Part shown: positions 45,301 to 57,105 of the stretch, in pieces
Layout of the letters: each line of letters opens with the position of its first letter
Numbering within the stretch: position 1 is the stretch's first letter
NCBI GenBank assembly: GCA_036245805.1
Contig: BTRK01000003.1
Coordinates: 43,886,044 to 43,950,043 of the forward strand
Origin: Pristionchus mayeri
Lineage: Eukaryota; Nematoda; Chromadorea; Rhabditida; Neodiplogasteridae
Length of the DNA: 64,000 bases
Direction of reading: 5' to 3'
Program-made: the position numbers and the translations under genes
The notes under the pieces: model-generated
Told to the model about the DNA's origin: nothing
Databases searched by the model: none
What the model saw: only the letters and a program-made list of their open reading frames with translations

Positions 45301-46535
45301 GTTGTCGAGGCTGTAGTCCCCTCGCTTGAAGTGGGAGTACCAGCGCTCACAGGTGCGAAGGGAGGGGGCATCTTCTCCTTTCGTCAGGACCAGCTCATCA
45401 TGGGATTCCTTCGGTGTTCGACCAATGACGAAGGAATGGAGCAAAACTGAGCGATAGTCGCCACGAGTATCCATTACTAGAATCGATGAGGCGACTAAGT
45501 GACTAATTCAATGGACAATCTATGGATTTCCCAATCTGACGCAATACTTTGTTTACCAGTTGCGCGTGACAGATTTCGCAATCCACGATCCAGGAATTAT
45601 GAAATAGCTTACATAGTAGTCGGCGACACGAATTATGGGACACCCCAATAATTTACAAATATCCCACACCCGGCGCCTCTAGATTGCATTACTTACCACT
45701 TAGGCAATAAACGCAGTCCAAGATCTCGTTCGACTTCCAATTTTCTGCGATTATTCATTTCCCAATGTCTTAAACGTAGAGAATGCAGCTCAGCTAATAA
45801 TAACAAATAAAGAAAGAAATATGAATTAGAATTAGTGCTTAAGCAAGTGTCATAATATCTACCATACGAAAAACCCGATATCTAATTACAGTTGCAATCT
45901 CACGAAGAAATGCTGGAGTTTATTATTGTTACGATTATCAAATCTCTATTGTCTACAAGGTACCTGGAAACTGATATCATAATAATATTTTCTGATATTA
46001 TTGTTTGTTCTGTCAATGTATGATATATCTCAGCTTTTCCGTTGCACTTTCGTTACTAGATTGCTCTAACTTTTTAATAAATAATATTTTTCCTAGCACA
46101 TCCACAATGTTCAATTTTATTCTTCAACGCAAATCAAACAGAAACTATAAATTTTCCCATACAATACCTGAAAGTTGAATGTTGGGAATTGGGAGAAAGT
46201 CAGTTCACGATAGTGTCCATCGATGCATGCGCACGGGATGTTTGTCCTTACCAGATATATTTTTGCGATATTATTCGGCCGCACTTTGCTTATCATATTT
46301 GACTAAGTATTGTCTATTTTTCGTTTGTAGCATCAGCCGATCAGTTCCTTGAAACATCAAATCGTCAAAACCAATGGTGATCCGAATTTCGCACTTTAAT
46401 GACTTATGAATTTAATAATTAAGCACAATGATTTATGACTGTTATATTCTGGTTGCAGGAGAACTAGCAGGATGCGCAACTCACATAAAAGGAATTCTTC
46501 GAGGGCAGAGACTTCAAATGAAGAATTCATCATAA
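42331..46535 (+). CDS. F-box protein, interrupted by mariner in an intron
   Basis: Exons in phase: 42331-42417, 42566-42631, 42816-42932, 43036-43125, 43183-43289, 43442-43515, 43606-43793, 44018-44140, 44223-44369, 45892-45959, then 46331-46376 and 46459-46535 (TAA). The N-terminus (MTSFDELPPELIAIITPNL .. ALSQISRYFRQF) is a degenerate F-box, the SKP1-binding motif of SCF ubiquitin ligases. The rest (KLVKIGVRDVALTKGHSFG, DFLCNFFEAGINKIVVNLN) has no named domain and resembles nematode F-box family variable parts. The join between 45959 and 46331 is unresolved. A candidate exon there (about 46141-46300, with VECWELGESQFTIVSIDAC) ends in a stop in its best frame. The intron 44370-45891 carries a mariner element. 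Confidence 0.7.
44385..45648 (-). mobile_element. Mariner transposon, full-length copy
   Basis: 1264 bp with inverted ends TTGGGGTGTCCCATAATTCG and its complement, flanked by TA at both sides (44383-44384 and 45649-45650). The transposase is encoded on the minus strand. Terminal inverted repeats match for at least 26 bp. It is inserted in an intron of the F-box gene. Confidence 0.95.
44470..45474 (-). pseudogene. Mariner transposase, disabled
   Basis: Starts MDTRGDYRSVLLHSF at 45474. The helix-turn-helix half (LRTCERWYSHFKRGDYSLDN, GTSKSTVARILHEAG) is followed by the catalytic part: IITVDEKWITYDN (first Asp), FLLMDNATPHLAK (second Asp) and, further on, YSPDISPCDYHCF (third Asp). The frame is broken near 44900-44960 by a frameshift, and an in-frame TAG follows LAKVT near 44720. 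It therefore encodes no working enzyme. Confidence 0.9.
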
Positions 46536-47816
46536 ATTTGAACGCAGAAATGGAACCAATGTGAACGAATTTGAACGTAGAATATGTAGAAATTTGAACA
46601 AAATATACTCGTGTTTGCAGCCACGTCTCCACACCCAAAGAACTTCACTATATTTGTAAAAGTTTAATGTGTTTCGAGAATAAACTTGTTTTACACGTGC
46701 AATATCTGTACGTGTCAAGTGAGGTCTATTCGTTCATGTCACACACCGGAGTTTAGTGTCTATCGAACATTGACGAACTTGATCGACGACTCTTTCAACG
46801 CTATCAGTAGGAATCAAGAATTAAACTACGTCTGATTTTCCATGTTTTAGTTTCCAGACCTGGTAGGATGTTCTATTCAATATCCATGTCATCAAGATTC
46901 TTTGTCATCATTCCCGCTTGTAGTACCACATCGCTCAAACTCTTCCTTCTTCTCTCATACCAAATTTAGAGGTCTTCTCCCCTCCAGTTCGTTAATTTCT
47001 TTGTATTGCAGATATATCAAATACTTTAAATTATTTTGCAATGGGCCAAATCGATACAATGAATGCCTTTATCGAGAGAGAATCATACGCATGAGTCGCA
47101 ATGTATGTAAACGCCATAATCGGTGCAGATAGTGCGATCAGCCCGAAGCAGTAGACATTCTGAATAATAAATAATAAAGATTTAATAAATAATAAATAAT
47201 AATAAATAATAAATAAATAAATAATATTAATAATAATAATTAATAAATAATAATGATTGTTTTGGATCGTCGCTGTGATTCGGTGCATTGCCCATAATCT
47301 GGTCTGATTGAATAAAAGCTTTTACAACGGAAAAATGTATGCCTTTGGTGGTCGCGTTTACCAAGTATATCATTACTGTCACCTGGTGCATCGCATTAGC
47401 TTGTCAGAGCTCACCCAAGTAAGATTAGCAGCATATTTTCTCACCAATGTTAGAAGATTCATTGCGCGAAATTGTACAATGAGTCGGAATGAAACATGCT
47501 CCCTTGCTTTCATTTTCAATGTGCATAAACATTTTAACAAGACTCTCAGACTTTGGGGCTCGACGAGTTCCAAATTTTCGTACTCGCCTCTGTACTCATT
47601 TTGCAAACCCTATTTCTCACCTGCATGATCAGCAGAGGCCAGAACATGAGCCTATGCGATTGCGAATGTATCGAATGCCTATCTGCAATTAAACAAAATT
47701 TCTTTGGATCACGACTATTGAATCAGACTACATGATACCTATCATCTGAGGAAAACTTTTTTCTATCGGTTTTCATTTCACATTCAGATTGACATGAATC
47801 CACTACAATTCTCACA
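46536..47816. other. No gene recognised
   Basis: 3' flank of the F-box gene, AT-rich. Several 60-100-residue ORFs show no domain. The (AAT)n tract is listed separately. Confidence 0.4.
47160..47255. repeat. (AAT)n microsatellite-like tract
   Basis: Imperfect AATAAT/AATAAATA repeats over about 95 bp. Confidence 0.9.
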
Positions 47817-48123
47817 AGGAATGACCGCGAGGGTAGGTTAGAGTTTTTGAACGAGACCTAGCGCGATCGAAAGAGGATCAAATTCTAAGAACTTCTACGT
47901 GTTTCATATCTGCTAAACGTCATTGTGGATGTCTGGGCTCATAGTGGGTATAAGTTTTAAACCGTTCATTTCTGAGGCTAATTTCATAAATTCCACTACC
48001 ACTCAGACTTCCACAGAGGCGTTTAGCAAATATGAAACACGTAGAAGTTCTTAGAATGTGATCCTCTTTCTATCGCGCTAGGTCTCGTTCAAAAACTCCA
48101 ACCTACCCTCGCGGCCATTCCTT
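47817..48123. mobile_element. Foldback element, about 0.3 kb
   Basis: Arms of about 125 bp: AAGGAATGACCGCGAGGGTA on the left pairs with TACCCTCGCGGCCATTCCTT on the right. Internally TTCTACGTGTTTCATAT pairs with ATATGAAACACGTAGAA. The loop is near 47970. It has no ORF. Confidence 0.85.
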
Positions 48124-49330
48124 GTCAGTCATTTTCCAAAATCTCTATAACCTTTCTCTCTCTCTCTCATCCTTTCCATAATCGGTTCAAAATTTCGTTT
48201 ACTTTATTTGGCTGCAGATGCGTGAACTTGTATTCATATTCTTCGTCACCGAATTGAGTAGGTGTATACAACTGAAAAATGATTTCAAATTAGGAAGAAT
48301 AAGCGATTACGAGAAAATAGAAGAAAAGGCAGTTGCGCGAAAGGAAGGCACTATATTGGGAAGATTGTCACTGATTTTTTTCGAAATTTTGTAATTCAAA
48401 AAGAAAGTGAACGTTGCGCGAAAGGACGGAGGGCTCTAAAGTCAGATTGAAAGAGGCACGGTGTGTGAGTGCTCGCTTCACTTTTCTCTCCTCCCAGCCT
48501 GATTCCACCCTATTCGCTTTGATTGACAGAAAAGAAAGGAGAGAAGGTCTGAGTCTATGCATTTCGCGAATTCTCTCGCCGAGGAATCGCCTGACTCTCT
48601 CCAAAGCACACGCTCTCTCGTAGACCAGAGTGAGCGAGAGAGTGCATGATATGGAGAGAGCGAGACCATTGCTCCTCTCGTCGGACAGACGGGTTGGAGA
48701 GAGTAAGGCCATTGCTCGAGCATGGGTAGATAATAGGGTGGGAGCAGAAGGAAATAGGCCCGCGCGAGGAGAAATCGCGAGAAGCACTATAGATGCGAAG
48801 ACAAAGACTCCCGAAAGCCCAATTTCCCTTTCTCTTCTTCCATCCAGATGCATCGCGCTTACATTGACTACCAATTCGAAAATACTGAACGGAATAAGGG
48901 GGAAGCGTCCAAATGGAAAGAAAGAAGAGATTTGAATCGCACTGAAATGTACAGTGCATGACCCAAAGACACTGGTGCTTCCCTCACATTAGTTCGGGAC
49001 TTCTCAACCTTTTTTCATCAAACAAATGACAATTGATCTATTCTGAATGGGAGCCCGTATTCCGAACATTTGTGTGCTATTTGAATCCTGAGAAATCACA
49101 CATATAACTTCTTTATTTCGGATTCAGAAATCATGAATCTACGAGTAAAATGTGAGACTTGGAATGATGGAGGAGACTCTTCTGTTCTCCACTCCCTTCC
49201 TAGTTTGCGTGCTCCTGAAACGAATTGAACATTATGAATTAGGTATCGCTTGGCAAGAAATGGCTATGTTCATTCTGCGAGAGTACGAATAATGAAAAGA
49301 TTCATTTCTATCGAAACCAGCACTATTATC
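48124..49330. other. No gene; hairpin B and dispersed core
   Basis: Contains a family B hairpin (about 48583-48680) and a copy of the CCATCCAGATGCATC core at about 48838. A 168-residue minus ORF (48874-48368) reads through these repeats and is probably not a gene. Confidence 0.5.
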
Positions 49331-49438
49331 GATAATATAATTCGAGAAATGAAACCACGGTCAAATCAGTCTACACACTATCTCGCCATTGAGAGAGTGT
49401 GTAACATGAAGAGACGGCTACCCGAATTAGGAACTATT
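49331..49438. repeat. Hairpin MITE family A
   Basis: Inverted arms with CTACACACTATCTC and GAGAGAGTGTGTA around GCCATT. The outer part is AATTCGAGAAATGAAACC against GACGGCTACCCGAATT, diverged. Confidence 0.65.
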
Positions 49439-49485
49439 ATGGATAAACAACATTAGTGCAGTAGTACTGAATGAAGTGATGCAAA

Positions 49486-51195
49486 TCATCTCATCTTGGT
49501 GGACACAAGTGTTTCGGAAGGAATTAGCAATTGTAGTAACCATCGTAGCTTTCCGAAGACGTGATCATCAGTATCAACGTTGAGGTCTTCGTTGAACGTG
49601 CAGTCGAATAGATTCTCGTCAGCGACGAAGGATGATTTGTCAGCCATCGAGGAGCAATGAATGTCGATTCTCTGTATAGAATGATAATGGCGTTATTGAT
49701 TTGTAAATTCCCTTTTTCTTGAATGGTTGAGAGGAAATCATATATTCAGTACTCAATTATCCGGTTATTGATACACCAGCCTAAAGAGGAAATGTGCAAT
49801 TTTCACAATTATGAAAAACATTTGTCGCGAACTGTACTTATGTAAAGTATGTTTCGATAATTCTAAGATAACTGTAGCTCACGTTGTATTGGATCCTATG
49901 ACGAATCGCCCTGACTGCTCTCGTGCTCGTGTATCTATCCCCTTGTTCGGCGTTTCTCTAAGAGATGCCATAATTACGAAAGAGACTGCACATCTTGACA
50001 TCCATTTTCTCTTATAGAGTTCTTTAGTAATTTGAATCATCCTCTCTGTCGTTTCTAACATGGAAAATGGGAATAGGATGTCCCGAATTACAAGCTCTAC
50101 TCTCGTCCCCACTCTTACTCTAAAGAGCTCCATGAGTCTGGGTAGATGAGGACGGAGCTGCTTCGATTCGATCATATCCTCCAGAGAATACAGCACAGTG
50201 AAATACTCAGAGTTCTTCTCAACCTCGGTCTGGGCCATCTAAAAGAAACTTAATTTGAAGATTTGCAAATTAACTTTAGAAATGAGTGTCATATGATGAA
50301 GGAGGGGGGGGGCAATATCGAAGAAGCAAAACGAGGATTTCTCACCTCGATGAGTTGGACGGTCGTCGATTCGAGGATGGATGCCGTTCTCTCGTCGTCC
50401 TCAGCTTCACTCGAATTCACGAGAGCCACGAAGGAGTCGAGGGCCGATGATTGAATCTGAAAGGAGAGTTTAATGAGGGGTAGGTGTCGCAGAGTCTAAA
50501 GTGGCGTTAAAAACCAGTGCAAAGATCCGATCTTTGCAGCGATTGTTAACATCGGTTAATATTCGTACCGGGTTCCATCCCATCCCCTCTTCTCCCCTGC
50601 ATCCAATCTCGATGAAGGCAGCAAGACGACGAGTGAATGCCTCGTCCTGTCCGAGGAAGATGATGGGGCACCAACTGAAGGATTGGGTAAGATATAATTA
50701 GAGATTGAAAGTCGGAGCACATTCTTTCACACAGTCCATCGACCGGTCAATGTGGGAAAGAGTGTATACAACGAAGAGGCATCGTTTCTCTAACTCTAGA
50801 CAGAAACATCGACATGGTACAGAATCTGTTTGAAAAAAACGATTTCATTTTGCTACTAAAAATAAAGAATATTATTCAAAAAAAAGCTTCACCGGATAAT
50901 CTCGAATGCGATAGGATCCATAGTGAGAGCACAATCGTCGATGTACTTGAGCAGATCTTTCCATGTCGTTCCAGCCTCATCTGCAAAAAAATAAATGAAT
51001 GATAATCTAAAGGGGATACGAAAGAAGAAAAAAGAAGCGAATGATGGAAAGAAAATAACAATTTGGGCTTTTGATAATACGCTGGAAATTCTTTCAAATA
51101 GGCAAATTGAACTCACAGTAGAAGCAGTTTCCAATCTGGGCTATGAGTCGAGCTAGCTCCCTACACTCCCATCGAGAAATGTAGCATCTGGCGCG
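49486..51195 (-). CDS. Importin-5-like HEAT block, second copy
   Basis: Six exons in phase on the minus strand: 51195-51117, 50980-50893, about 50674-50570, 50456-50346, 50238-50119 and 49671-49486 (TGA). Text such as LARLIAQIGNCFYYEAGTTWKDLLKYIDDC, split over two exons, and SLEDMIESKQLRPHLPRLM matches the early HEAT repeats of importin-beta/importin-5 karyopherins in style and order. It parallels 52742-52012 just upstream, so it looks like a second copy of the same HEAT region. The last exon (ENLFDCTFNEDLNVDTDD) is acidic and ends the frame well before a full importin length (about 1100 aa). It may continue the preceding block as one gene or be a separate truncated paralogue. Confidence 0.6.
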
Positions 51196-51310
51196 CTGTA
51201 AAACATCAGCAAAGTTCATTGTTGACAAGTTTGCACTCAATCAGCTTATTTTACCGATCATTGAACAGCACAGACACATTTTTTTCGATTATAAAAAACT
51301 CTAAACTCAC

Positions 51311-53655
51311 TTTGAGAACTGTTTCGCGCATGCCATCCATTGCCTTTTCTCCCACGAGCTCAGTCACTTCTTTCCATGGATTACCGATTATCGATTGGAT
51401 AATACGGTAGGAACTCGTGCGAAGATCTTCCTTCGCATCGAAGACCAACTGGAAAAAAAGGGCTCTTCCGCACAATACATGACAGCTTTCAAGACATTCA
51501 TTACCTTTTTACCTAGAACATTTCCTGATTTCGTTTCACAACTCTAATCCATATTTGGAAACGTTTTTTTTTTAAAGTGAGCGAATATAGTTGCTTACTC
51601 TGATGACTCCAGAAATATGTTCCACTTTACCTCCCCTCTCACCTTTTTGCCCAGGGCGAAGAGTTCCTTGATGAAGGGAGTGAGGGAAGCGAGAGGTCGA
51701 CGGGCCAATGTGAGAAGGCAGTCCAGCACCTCTTTCTTTTCGCTTTCTCGCAGTTTCTTCTGTATCTTCTATAATTTTCGAGACTTTTTTGGGATTATTT
51801 GCCACCTCTCCCCTTCCAGTTATCCCTCATGAATTATTTGTCGGGGGCGTTTTCATTCGGACCCAATTGATATCGAGATACCGTATGAGGGTATTCTCGA
51901 ACAGGTAGGATAAGACATCTACATAAACGAAGTACTCATATTGCACAAGTTCTGTGGTCTACTTCCTAGCAATGATCAAAATATTCACGAAGTTAAACGA
52001 ATTCTGCGAACCTTGATGAGAATGGAGAAGATGGGGTGAAAGGCCTTGATCAGCTCATTACTCATGTCGTGCTGGTCGATAATATTGCCGAATGACGTGG
52101 GAGCAGTCAGTCTCAGCTTTGCATCCCAGTGGTCGATTGACTGTTCGAAGAAGGGAACGAGAGAGGGAGTAGCTGATCCCAAGATGAAGGGGCATTGTCT
52201 GAAATTGGAAAATTTCAATTTTTGGATTGTTTACAAATAGTGTCGTCTGGTCTAGCATTCACATTATAACATCTGAGATGGATAATGTGAATTACTATAG
52301 AGCACGTTGTCAGATACGATAATAGATCAGCTTCTTGCAACTTGTAACCATCTATGAGAGTTCCAGAATCGATACCACGGTCTGTTCATTTTATGCGATC
52401 TCTCACCTGACGAGATAGTGTGCAAAATGAAGAGACCGTGGTATCGTTTCTCCAACTCTGCTTACTCTACGATCTGGAGTGCGATGAGCTTCTGGCGAAC
52501 TCTGGTGGAGGACGAGCAGCTATCGATGAGACTGACCATTTCCTTCCACTCATGCGTTTGAGTCTTGTAATCTGAAATCGTGTAAATTTTAGTAACTTTT
52601 ATGTGATTTTTCAAAATTATTTGTGGTAGTGCTCTGTGTATGCTAATAAAAGGGAATACTTACCGAATCGAGTCCATGCAAAGTGTCCGACTACGCTTGT
52701 TAGTTGATCGCGCAGCTTCACGCTTCGCTCGGACTCGACGGCCTTGAATTGCATACATAATATCTTACATACATAATATGTTAGGAAATACTTTTCCTTA
52801 GGCAATCTCTCGCAAACACCACTATGTTTCTGTTTCTGAGTTACTTCAAACTTTGCAACAAACGAACCAGTAGCAACTCCTTGCAGAGAGTAGCCAGAGG
52901 CTCGGCCGACCAATCGCAACCATCGCATTGGACATGAGCCAGCTTCTCGAGAGCCTCCTCTCTCTCCTGCAGCAAACGCTTTATCCGTAAGAACGGAAAG
53001 AAAGAGGCACAAGAGCTCAAAATGCTCCAATCAAACTGAAATTTAATTAGTAATTTTTAATTTTTAATTAGTAGTTTCAAACACTATGGAAAAAATAAAA
53101 TATTCAGTGTCTTCCAGTATTGCAAAGAGATACAACTAGGGTTGGTCATTTGTGTCCGAAGAGACAAATGTGTTTCCGCCTCTAACTTTCATTCACAATT
53201 GTTTTCGAGGTGCTAATTATTCGGATGTTCGAAAAAGCGAGATGAGTTCTTTCAGTTCTTTCAGACACAAAACGTCAACCCTCCTGTCTCCAACCTCATT
53301 CACTCCCGATCCCATTCCAATCCTCCAGAGGAAGACAATCCGGAGAGTGGACGAAACTTCATCGAATTTGTCTTCGGCTGCCCGACTGAAAGAATTTTCA
53401 CATTTTGTTTTGTCTGTTTTTTTTATATATTAAAATTCCATTTGGTAAGAAAAATAAACGAAACCACCGTCCCTTCATTCCACACATTCTAACGACCGGT
53501 GGAGTGGTGCGAGAGTGCAAAGAATGCATAGAATGAGGAGAGCGTGTTATCGTTTCTCGAACTCTTGTTGGCACCCAGATTATATACCTCTTATCATAAT
53601 CATCGGATTTCATCTCCTTGAAGATTGCGCAGAATTCTTCGAAATCCATGTTGAC
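51311..53655 (-). CDS. Importin-5-like, N-terminal half
   Basis: Starts with MDFEEFCAIFKEMKSDD at 53649, six bases after a CTTCAG acceptor, which fits spliced-leader addition. Exons: 53655-53588, about 52975-52868, 52742-52664, 52571-52466, 52198-52012, a possible small exon near 51890, 51759-51643 and 51448-51311. Motifs run in importin-5 order: ATLCKELLL, AVESERSVKLRDQL, VVGHFAWTRF, HEWKEMVSLIDSC, ALQIVEQCPFILGSA, ASLTPFIKELFALGKK. These are HEAT repeats that would wrap Ran-GTP and cargo during nuclear import. The join 53588/52975 and the small exon are uncertain. An alternative stop near 51827 would end the gene there. Confidence 0.6.
52361..52460. repeat. Hairpin MITE family A
   Basis: Arms GATACCACGGTCT and AGACCGTGGTATC bracket TCATTTTATGCGATCTC and its partner. 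It lies in an intron of the importin-like gene. Confidence 0.75.
53465..53567. repeat. Hairpin MITE family A, diverged
   Basis: CACCGTCCCTTCATTCCACAC pairs imperfectly with the GAATGAGGAGAGCG region and ends in CGAACTCT. Intronic. Confidence 0.55.
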
Positions 53656-53972
53656 CTGAAGTGAATTTGCATTAACACAAGCCACGCCGTTTGTTCCCTG
53701 TTGTAATTGCTTCTGTCTCTAGAGTAATTAACATTTATTTTTAAAGGCATTTAAGTTGTCAACTTCAGAAACTGACAACTGAAATAATTCGAATAACCAA
53801 CGGATCTATGAAGGTAATCGATAATAATTGAGATAATAATAGAAAAAAAAACCACTCAGTTTATTCCCTACAACCGTTTTTTTCTCGATGTTTTCAGCAA
53901 ACTTCAAGACCCCAATTTCAGAAATTGATCATCGAAACAATCCGAACAACCAGCGAATGGATATTTGATCAC

Positions 53973-55351
53973 CTCTTTCTTCTCTTTCTCTGATGGAATG
54001 TCGATCCCATAGAGATGGTAGCTACTGTTTGACTGGACGGCGTTGGTATCATTGGACATGCCACGGGTCTCATCTGGTGGGTATCGAAGAAGCACCTTCT
54101 CCCGCAACTGAAAGTTGATTGCGAGATTTTGGTATTTTTATGTAGGAGTCACGAGCAACTCAAGAAATAGAAATATTGTTTGACCTTTTGACTCGAATTT
54201 TAGTGATAACTACTTTCAATGATGATCTTTCAAATGCATCATATGTTGATCCCTTCGGCCAGTACCTTGTCAGAGAACCGGGAGAGGTTATCGTTGAGGT
54301 CCTTCTCCCACTTCCAGGACTCATCGATGAGAGGGCAGAGGAGGGGAAGGAGAGGGCGGACGATGGTGTTGAATGACTTTCCCAGGACCTGAACAAGATA
54401 CTTTTATCAACGAATATGATAAAGTAAGTAACGATTACGACTTTTACCAATTTCTATGCGCTTTTATTCGTCAGAAAGAGCGATTAAATGATAAATAAAT
54501 GCTTGATAGAACTCTCCAACCTTGCATCCATTCTCGATCACAGCAGAGCAGCCCTCGATGATTTCCCTCTTCTCCCTCTCCAGTTTCCAATCGTTGGTCT
54601 AAAACAATTTCATGTCTTGAGCTAATATCGAATAGTTGTATAATATAACTAGCCATACTGCCCCAATGGAGTAAGTTTCGCAATCGGACGCAACAAAACG
54701 TCCGCCCCTTCCCATCGATTTATGGATATGAGATTTCAAATTCAACCTCGTCCATGGAACCAGACGCCGTAGAGTTGAGTGATTCTGCTTTGACGGGAGT
54801 CTTCTTCTCCTTGCCCAGTCTGTTCAGTTCAGCCGTCATGACCTCCGATATCTCCTTCATCTCTTTTGACGTGACATCCTCAATTGACATAAGTCAACTA
54901 ATGAAGTTTTACTAAAAACAATTTCGATAAACGAGCCTTCATCTCCATATTTCATGCACTCTATAGTTATTCAGTATTGTAAATGAAGAGACGAAGGCCC
55001 GTTTCTCGCACCACAACATGTTGGGAAACTGCATTAGCTTAGAAATACTATAAAAGTGATTCCAAAGACAAATCACCGATAGCCTACCCCCGAGTCCATG
55101 TGCAGCAGGCATTTGGCAGGCACAAAAGTTTTCTCACTTTCCCTACACTCTGTCATAATTTTCTTTACCAGATTGCTCAAACTTTTGCACCTGGTTCCTC
55201 GGGGTGGTCTTTTTCATGCAATCTCTCAGAAGACGCGTGATATATGATAATTAAGCAATATTAAATTATCATTTGAAAAAAAGTAGTGGATAAGAAAGAT
55301 CAAAGATCATACCTGCTCCTTCTTCGATTTAGAGGAATCACCCTTGCACAT
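53973..55351 (-). CDS. Importin-5-like, C-terminal-type block
   Basis: Five phase-0 exons on the minus strand: 55351-55313, 54878-54747, 54598-54521, 54388-54266 and 54107-53973. The order of an acidic/charged linker (KEMKEISEVMTAELNRLGKE), then CSAVIENGCKVLGKSFNTI and RPLLPLLCPLIDESWKWEK, resembles the late HEAT region of importin-5, although it lies 5' of the N-terminal half at 53655. No stop codon was found before that next block; the last exon ends in a GT donor and could splice on. It is either a truncated upstream paralogue or part of a rearranged single gene. Confidence 0.5.
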
Positions 55352-55680
55352 TTTCCCTCTTGCGAGAGCAGTCGACCGAGTCCGAGGGAGAAATGGGATG
55401 AGAATGAACGAAAAATGGGAGAGAGCCAATGCAACAACAGCAAAAGTGCAAATTGAAATAGTTAAATTGCCCATTGTTCGAAGTTTGATTAAATTCTAGA
55501 GTTCCATAGATGAAACTGCATATCTAAATTGAAAATATAATAAAAACTAACATAAATTACGAAGGCGTTTGTGGAGTGTATATCATCATTCTTTCGCAAC
55601 GAAATGGGAAGGCAAGGTGGAAGACATGGTTGAGCTCGAATTCGTGAAACTACACCTCAGTTCCTTCGTTCTAACTAATA

Positions 55681-56140
55681 GGGTGTCCCATAATTTCTTA
55701 GAAAACTGGTTATCGCGAGCCCTAAAAACGAACTGCGTAATAGCTTGACATAATCTCACAACCTGAACGATAGATAATGTATTTCATAATTATTTACTAC
55801 AAACAGAATCGGAATTGTATCACTCTTTCAGTTGTTTCACACATTCTAGTAATGGGTACTCGTCGAGGTTGATGCTTAGTTTTATTTCACTCCTTCCTTT
55901 TATTTCACTGAAAGGAAATTAAGTTCAACAAAAGAGGAGATCTGGAGAGGGAGTTTTATTACTGTATTGACTTCAAGCCCCTAGCGTTCTGGAAGAGAGG
56001 AATCGAGACCCTGCCCTGTAGGTGGGAGAAGGTTGAGGGAATAGGTTGGGCATGCATTGCTGATGGAATGTTGTTATCTGTTGGTAAAATATTAAAAACA
56101 AAAAAATGCCAAAAAAAATCTAAAAAATCATGGGACACCC
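55681..56140 (+). mobile_element. Mariner deletion derivative
   Basis: 460 bp with GGGTGTCCCATAAT at the left and TGGGACACCC at the right, flanked by TA. Inside, a plus-strand remnant reads FWKRGIETLPCRWEKVE, the mariner transposase C-terminus. It is an internally deleted relative of the copy at 44385-45648, in the opposite orientation. Confidence 0.85.
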
Positions 56141-56143
56141 TAA

Positions 56144-56253
56144 TAGAGTTCGAGAAATAACGGCAATATCTTCATTCTATACACTCTCTCATTAATCGAT
56201 CGGTCGAGAGAGTGTGGGAAATGAAGAGACGGCGACCCGAATTTCGAACTCTA
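56144..56253. repeat. Hairpin MITE family A
   Basis: Bounded by TAGAGTTCGAGAAA and TTTCGAACTCTA. The arm text ACACTCTCTC pairs with GAGAGAGTGTG around ATCGATCGGT. It abuts the mariner derivative. Confidence 0.8.
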
Positions 56254-56969
56254 TTGGTAACCACCCTCTCACCACACGACCGGTGGAGAGACTGTGTAGA
56301 ATGAAGAGACGGTGGAATCTTTGTCTGGAACTCTCTTAGCAACTGTAGGAAATTGTAAAAATGGACGGTGTAATCGTTTCTCGAACTTCCGAGCGCATCG
56401 AAAGATCCTTTGTCTCCAAGTCGAACTAGCTGGAAATCGAATGTAATATTAATGCTCGTGCATCCTTCTTTATTGGCGCTCTGTCAATCGATAATGCGTG
56501 ATAACAAGGGAGAGAGGGGAGAAAGGGATTTATCCTTCAGTTCAGATCATCAAAGTGAATAGAGGGAGCAAGGGGAAGGGAAGAGGGCTCAGGGGCGGAG
56601 TTAGGCTGACTCATATAGGAGGTATCGGGCCGATACACTCCCGCCTAGCCAAGACGATGCGACTTGAGTAATTGAGCGATGCCCTACCGCATTGAGTCAT
56701 CTTTGATGGGGTGACAGCACAACCAAAATGTTTGAGTGGCAAACATCAGAATACAGCCATGAATGGAAGCTACAGTATCCGGCGATACCCTCCGGGCCTC
56801 GTGGGCAATCGTGGTTGAGCTCCTGCCGTTGAGCATTGAATCTCTTGTTGACCTCCTTTGATATCGATGGATCGAGTTTCTGTCTATGCTTGAGGGAAAT
56901 CACTGAAACTTTCCACTCATTGATTTCCATTTTGAAACTAGCGCAGTAACGAATAACGGGATTTCTACT
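56254..56969. other. Hairpin A remnant; unassigned ORF
   Basis: A second partial family A hairpin lies at about 56260-56336. A 77-residue minus ORF (56930-56697, MEINEWKVSVISLKHRQKL) has protein-like codon use but no recognised domain or partner exon. Confidence 0.4.
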
Positions 56970-57105
56970 CTACCGATACTTGCCAACTTCAACACTCTTA
57001 TTGTACCCTCACTCAAACTCAAACCAGAACCGATCATTCGGATAATATTGGTGAGAAATCCTCACTATTATGAGCAAGAAAATTATTTAAATCATCACTT
57101 CTTAA

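Noticed and set aside
44247..45450. Long plus ORFs (220, 120 and 74 residues) through the mariner
   Set aside because: They are antisense shadows of the transposase; only the first 41 residues of the first one are a real F-box exon.
48368..48874. 168-residue minus ORF
   Set aside because: It reads through a family B hairpin and the dispersed CCATCC core; similar translations arise wherever these repeats occur, so it is not a gene.
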